Shown: piece after piece, positions 5,292 to 6,475 of the stretch
Position numbering within the stretch: position 1 is the stretch's first letter
Layout of the letters: each line of letters begins with the position of its first letter
Assembly: GCA_030044395.1 (NCBI GenBank)
Contig: JASHVW010000395.1
Span: 1 to 6,475 of the forward strand
Origin: Verrucomicrobiia bacterium
GTDB lineage: Bacteria; Verrucomicrobiota; Verrucomicrobiia; Limisphaerales; UBA11358
Direction of reading: 5' to 3'
DNA length: 6,475 nt
The notes under the pieces: model-generated
The model's input: the letters and a program-made list of their open reading frames with translations, nothing else
Told to the model about the DNA's origin: nothing
Database searches by the model: none
Translations under genes and position numbers: made by a program

Positions 5292-5768
5292 GTGTCAAAG
5301 TGGGTCTTTTTGAGATACTGGGCGCCGGTGCTTGTGTGGATGTCGGTCATATTTACCGCATCCGCCGACACTCAGTCCTATCAGCATTCCTCCCGCATTA
5401 TCGAGCCGTTGCTTCGCTGGCTTTTCCCGTCAATGCCGCAGAAAACCATTGAACTGATCCACGAAATTGCCCGTAAATGCTGTCACCTGGCTGAATATTC
5501 CATTTTTGCAGTACTTCTCTGGCGAGCATTCAGTCATGGATGGGGAGGCTGGCGCGCCTGGCCGAGCCGAAAGTCAGGCACGGTATTGCTCATTGTCTTT
5601 CTTTATGCCTGTAGCGACGAGTTCCATCAGTTGTTTGTCCCCACGCGCACCGCGCGGTTTACCGACGTGTTGATTGACACGGCCGGGGGTGGCCTGGGGC
5701 TGCTTGCGGTTTGGCTTCTCCAAAGGGCCTGGAAGCCGGAGCCGCAGACATCGAGGTACATAACATAA
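5292..5768 (+). CDS. VanZ-like family membrane protein
   Basis: The VanZ-like core is clear: a first membrane segment near residues 9-24 (YWAPVLVWMSVIFTAS), RKCCHLAEYSIFAVLLWRAF (61-80), a third hydrophobic segment near 97-107, then SDEFHQLFVPTRTARFTD (108-125) with the conserved Asp-Glu-x-His-Gln and Pro-x-Arg pattern, and DTAGGGLGLLAVWLL (129-143) as the fourth segment. Four membrane spans are typical. VanZ of enterococcal clusters gives low-level teicoplanin resistance, but chromosomal homologues are widespread with unknown function, so resistance should not be inferred. I chose GTG 5292 (158 residues) because GAGG lies 9 bases upstream and the protein then begins just before the first span. 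The frame is open back to ATG 5166, but that would add 42 residues unlike the family and overlap the folK start region on the other strand. It converges on pnp. Confidence 0.82.
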   Translation: MSKWVFLRYWAPVLVWMSVIFTASADTQSYQHSSRIIEPLLRWLFPSMPQKTIELIHEIARKCCHLAEYSIFAVLLWRAFSHGWGGWRAWPSRKSGTVLLIVFLYACSDEFHQLFVPTRTARFTDVLIDTAGGGLGLLAVWLLQRAWKPEPQTSRYIT

Positions 5769-5832
5769 CACGGGCTGCGCCGGGATTGCTCTCTCGCTCA
5801 AGCCTCGCCACCACTCAAAATTCCTCGCTGCC

Positions 5833-5850
5833 AGACGGCAACCGTTTTTT
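5833..5850 (+). terminator. Possible weak intrinsic terminator after the VanZ-like gene
   Basis: AGACGG (5833-5838) pairs with CCGTTT (5842-5847) through one G-T pair around a CAA loop, and the T-run continues to 5850. The alternative stem TGCC/GGCA (5830-5840) is shorter. It lies 64 bases after the VanZ-like stop and just beyond the convergent pnp stop. The stem is short, so strength is doubtful. Confidence 0.35.
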
Positions 5851-5860
5851 CCCAAACGCT

Positions 5861-6475
5861 CTATTTCTCGTTGTTCATTTCCCGGTCGCGCTCCTCCATG
5901 GCGGCCTTGCGCGAGAGACGAACACGACCTTTTTCGTCAACGCCCAGGCATTTGACGGTGATTTCGTCGCCGACTTTCACGATATCCTCGGTCTTTTTGA
6001 CACGGAAGTTGGCCAATTCGCTGATATGCACGAGGCCATCCTTGCCAGGGAGGAATTCCACAAATGCCCCGAATTCCTTCACGGTGACAACTTTGCCGCG
6101 ATAGATTTTCCCCACTTCGGCTTCCGCCGTCATGCCCGCAATCGCGTCGCGGGCAATCTTCATGCCTTCGGGCGACACGGAGAAAATATTGACGGTGCCG
6201 TCGTCCTCGATGTTGATCTCGCAACCGGATTCCTCGACGAGTTTCTTGATGTTTTTGCCGCCGGGGCCGATGAGTGCGCCAATCTTTTCCGGATTGATAT
6301 GGAGCACCTCGATGCGCGGCGCATATTTGCTCAGTTCTGTCCGCGGTGCGGCGAGGGTCCTGGCCATTTCGGCGAGAATGTGCATCCTTGCGACGCGGGC
6401 TTTTTCAATGGCTTCGGCCATCAGCGCGTGCGGCAGGCCCTTCAGCTTCAAGTCCAATTGGAAACCCGTGATGCC
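5861..6475 (-). CDS. pnp: Polyribonucleotide nucleotidyltransferase (PNPase), C-terminal part; N-terminus off the right edge
   Basis: PNPase is the trimeric 3'-to-5' phosphorolytic exoribonuclease that degrades mRNA, often in the degradosome. The window holds the last 204 codons and the stop; the frame is open to the right edge, so the gene begins outside. The visible part starts in the end of the second RNase PH core ([14 protein letters not shown], then the helix ARMHILAEM). The KH domain follows, with [17 protein letters not shown] (GPGG loop at visible residues 70-73). Then comes the S1 domain (about 121-190), with [30 protein letters not shown] and GRVRLSRKA. The protein ends soon after S1 in a short charged tail ([11 protein letters not shown]), with no long degradosome-binding extension. 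The nucleotide-binding core lies outside, so catalytic residues cannot be checked. It converges on the VanZ-like gene with a 92-base gap. Confidence 0.96.
   Translation of the reverse strand, partial: GITGFQLDLKLKGLPHALMAEAIEKARVARMHILAEMARTLAAPRTELSKYAPRIEVLHINPEKIGALIGPGGKNIKKLVEESGCEINIEDDGTVNIFSVSPEGMKIARDAIAGMTAEAEVGKIYRGKVVTVKEFGAFVEFLPGKDGLVHISELANFRVKKTEDIVKVGDEITVKCLGVDEKGRVRLSRKAAMEERDREMNNEK

Noticed and set aside
4793..5452. Plus-strand open frame of 219 codons
   Set aside because: It is antisense to folK and then out of frame across the VanZ-like gene.

Overview
The window looks like chromosomal DNA of a moderately GC-rich, free-living bacterium. My best guess is the Verrucomicrobiota, near Pedosphaera/Limisphaerales. 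This rests on the SBBP-type repeat protein with its 'PLWTN' repeat ends, the long form of IspH, an orphan secreted protein of a style common there, and little Shine-Dalgarno use on housekeeping genes. No marker in the window settles the taxonomy.

The left part (1-1792) is accessory in character. A minus-strand gene, cut by the left edge, encodes an exported protein built from about 51-residue SBBP-like tandem repeats. It is divergent from a plus-strand gene for an unrecognised 196-residue secreted protein. The 319-base gap between them holds a probable promoter for the repeat gene and a 16-codon leader-like reading frame with a very good ribosome binding site. Both secreted genes have strong Shine-Dalgarno sequences.

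The middle (1793-2114) carries a strong intergenic hairpin and a minus-strand tRNA-Pro(UGG) with encoded CCA and a recognisable promoter.

The right part (2115-6475) is housekeeping. ispH (last step of the MEP isoprenoid pathway) is followed after 59 bases by a dGTP triphosphohydrolase-like HD protein. Then comes minus-strand folK (folate pathway), a divergent plus-strand gene for a small VanZ-like membrane protein, and finally the 3' third of pnp (polynucleotide phosphorylase, KH and S1 domains) on the minus strand, cut by the right edge. These genes share no obvious pathway. The only candidate operon is ispH-dgt.

I found no clear new defence or mobile system, CRISPR array or insertion sequence. 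The observations most worth checking are the leader ORF ahead of the repeat gene, promoter-like -10 boxes placed so that the ispH and dgt mRNAs could be leaderless, the hairpin beside the tRNA, inverted repeats between folK and the VanZ-like gene, and the orphan secreted protein.
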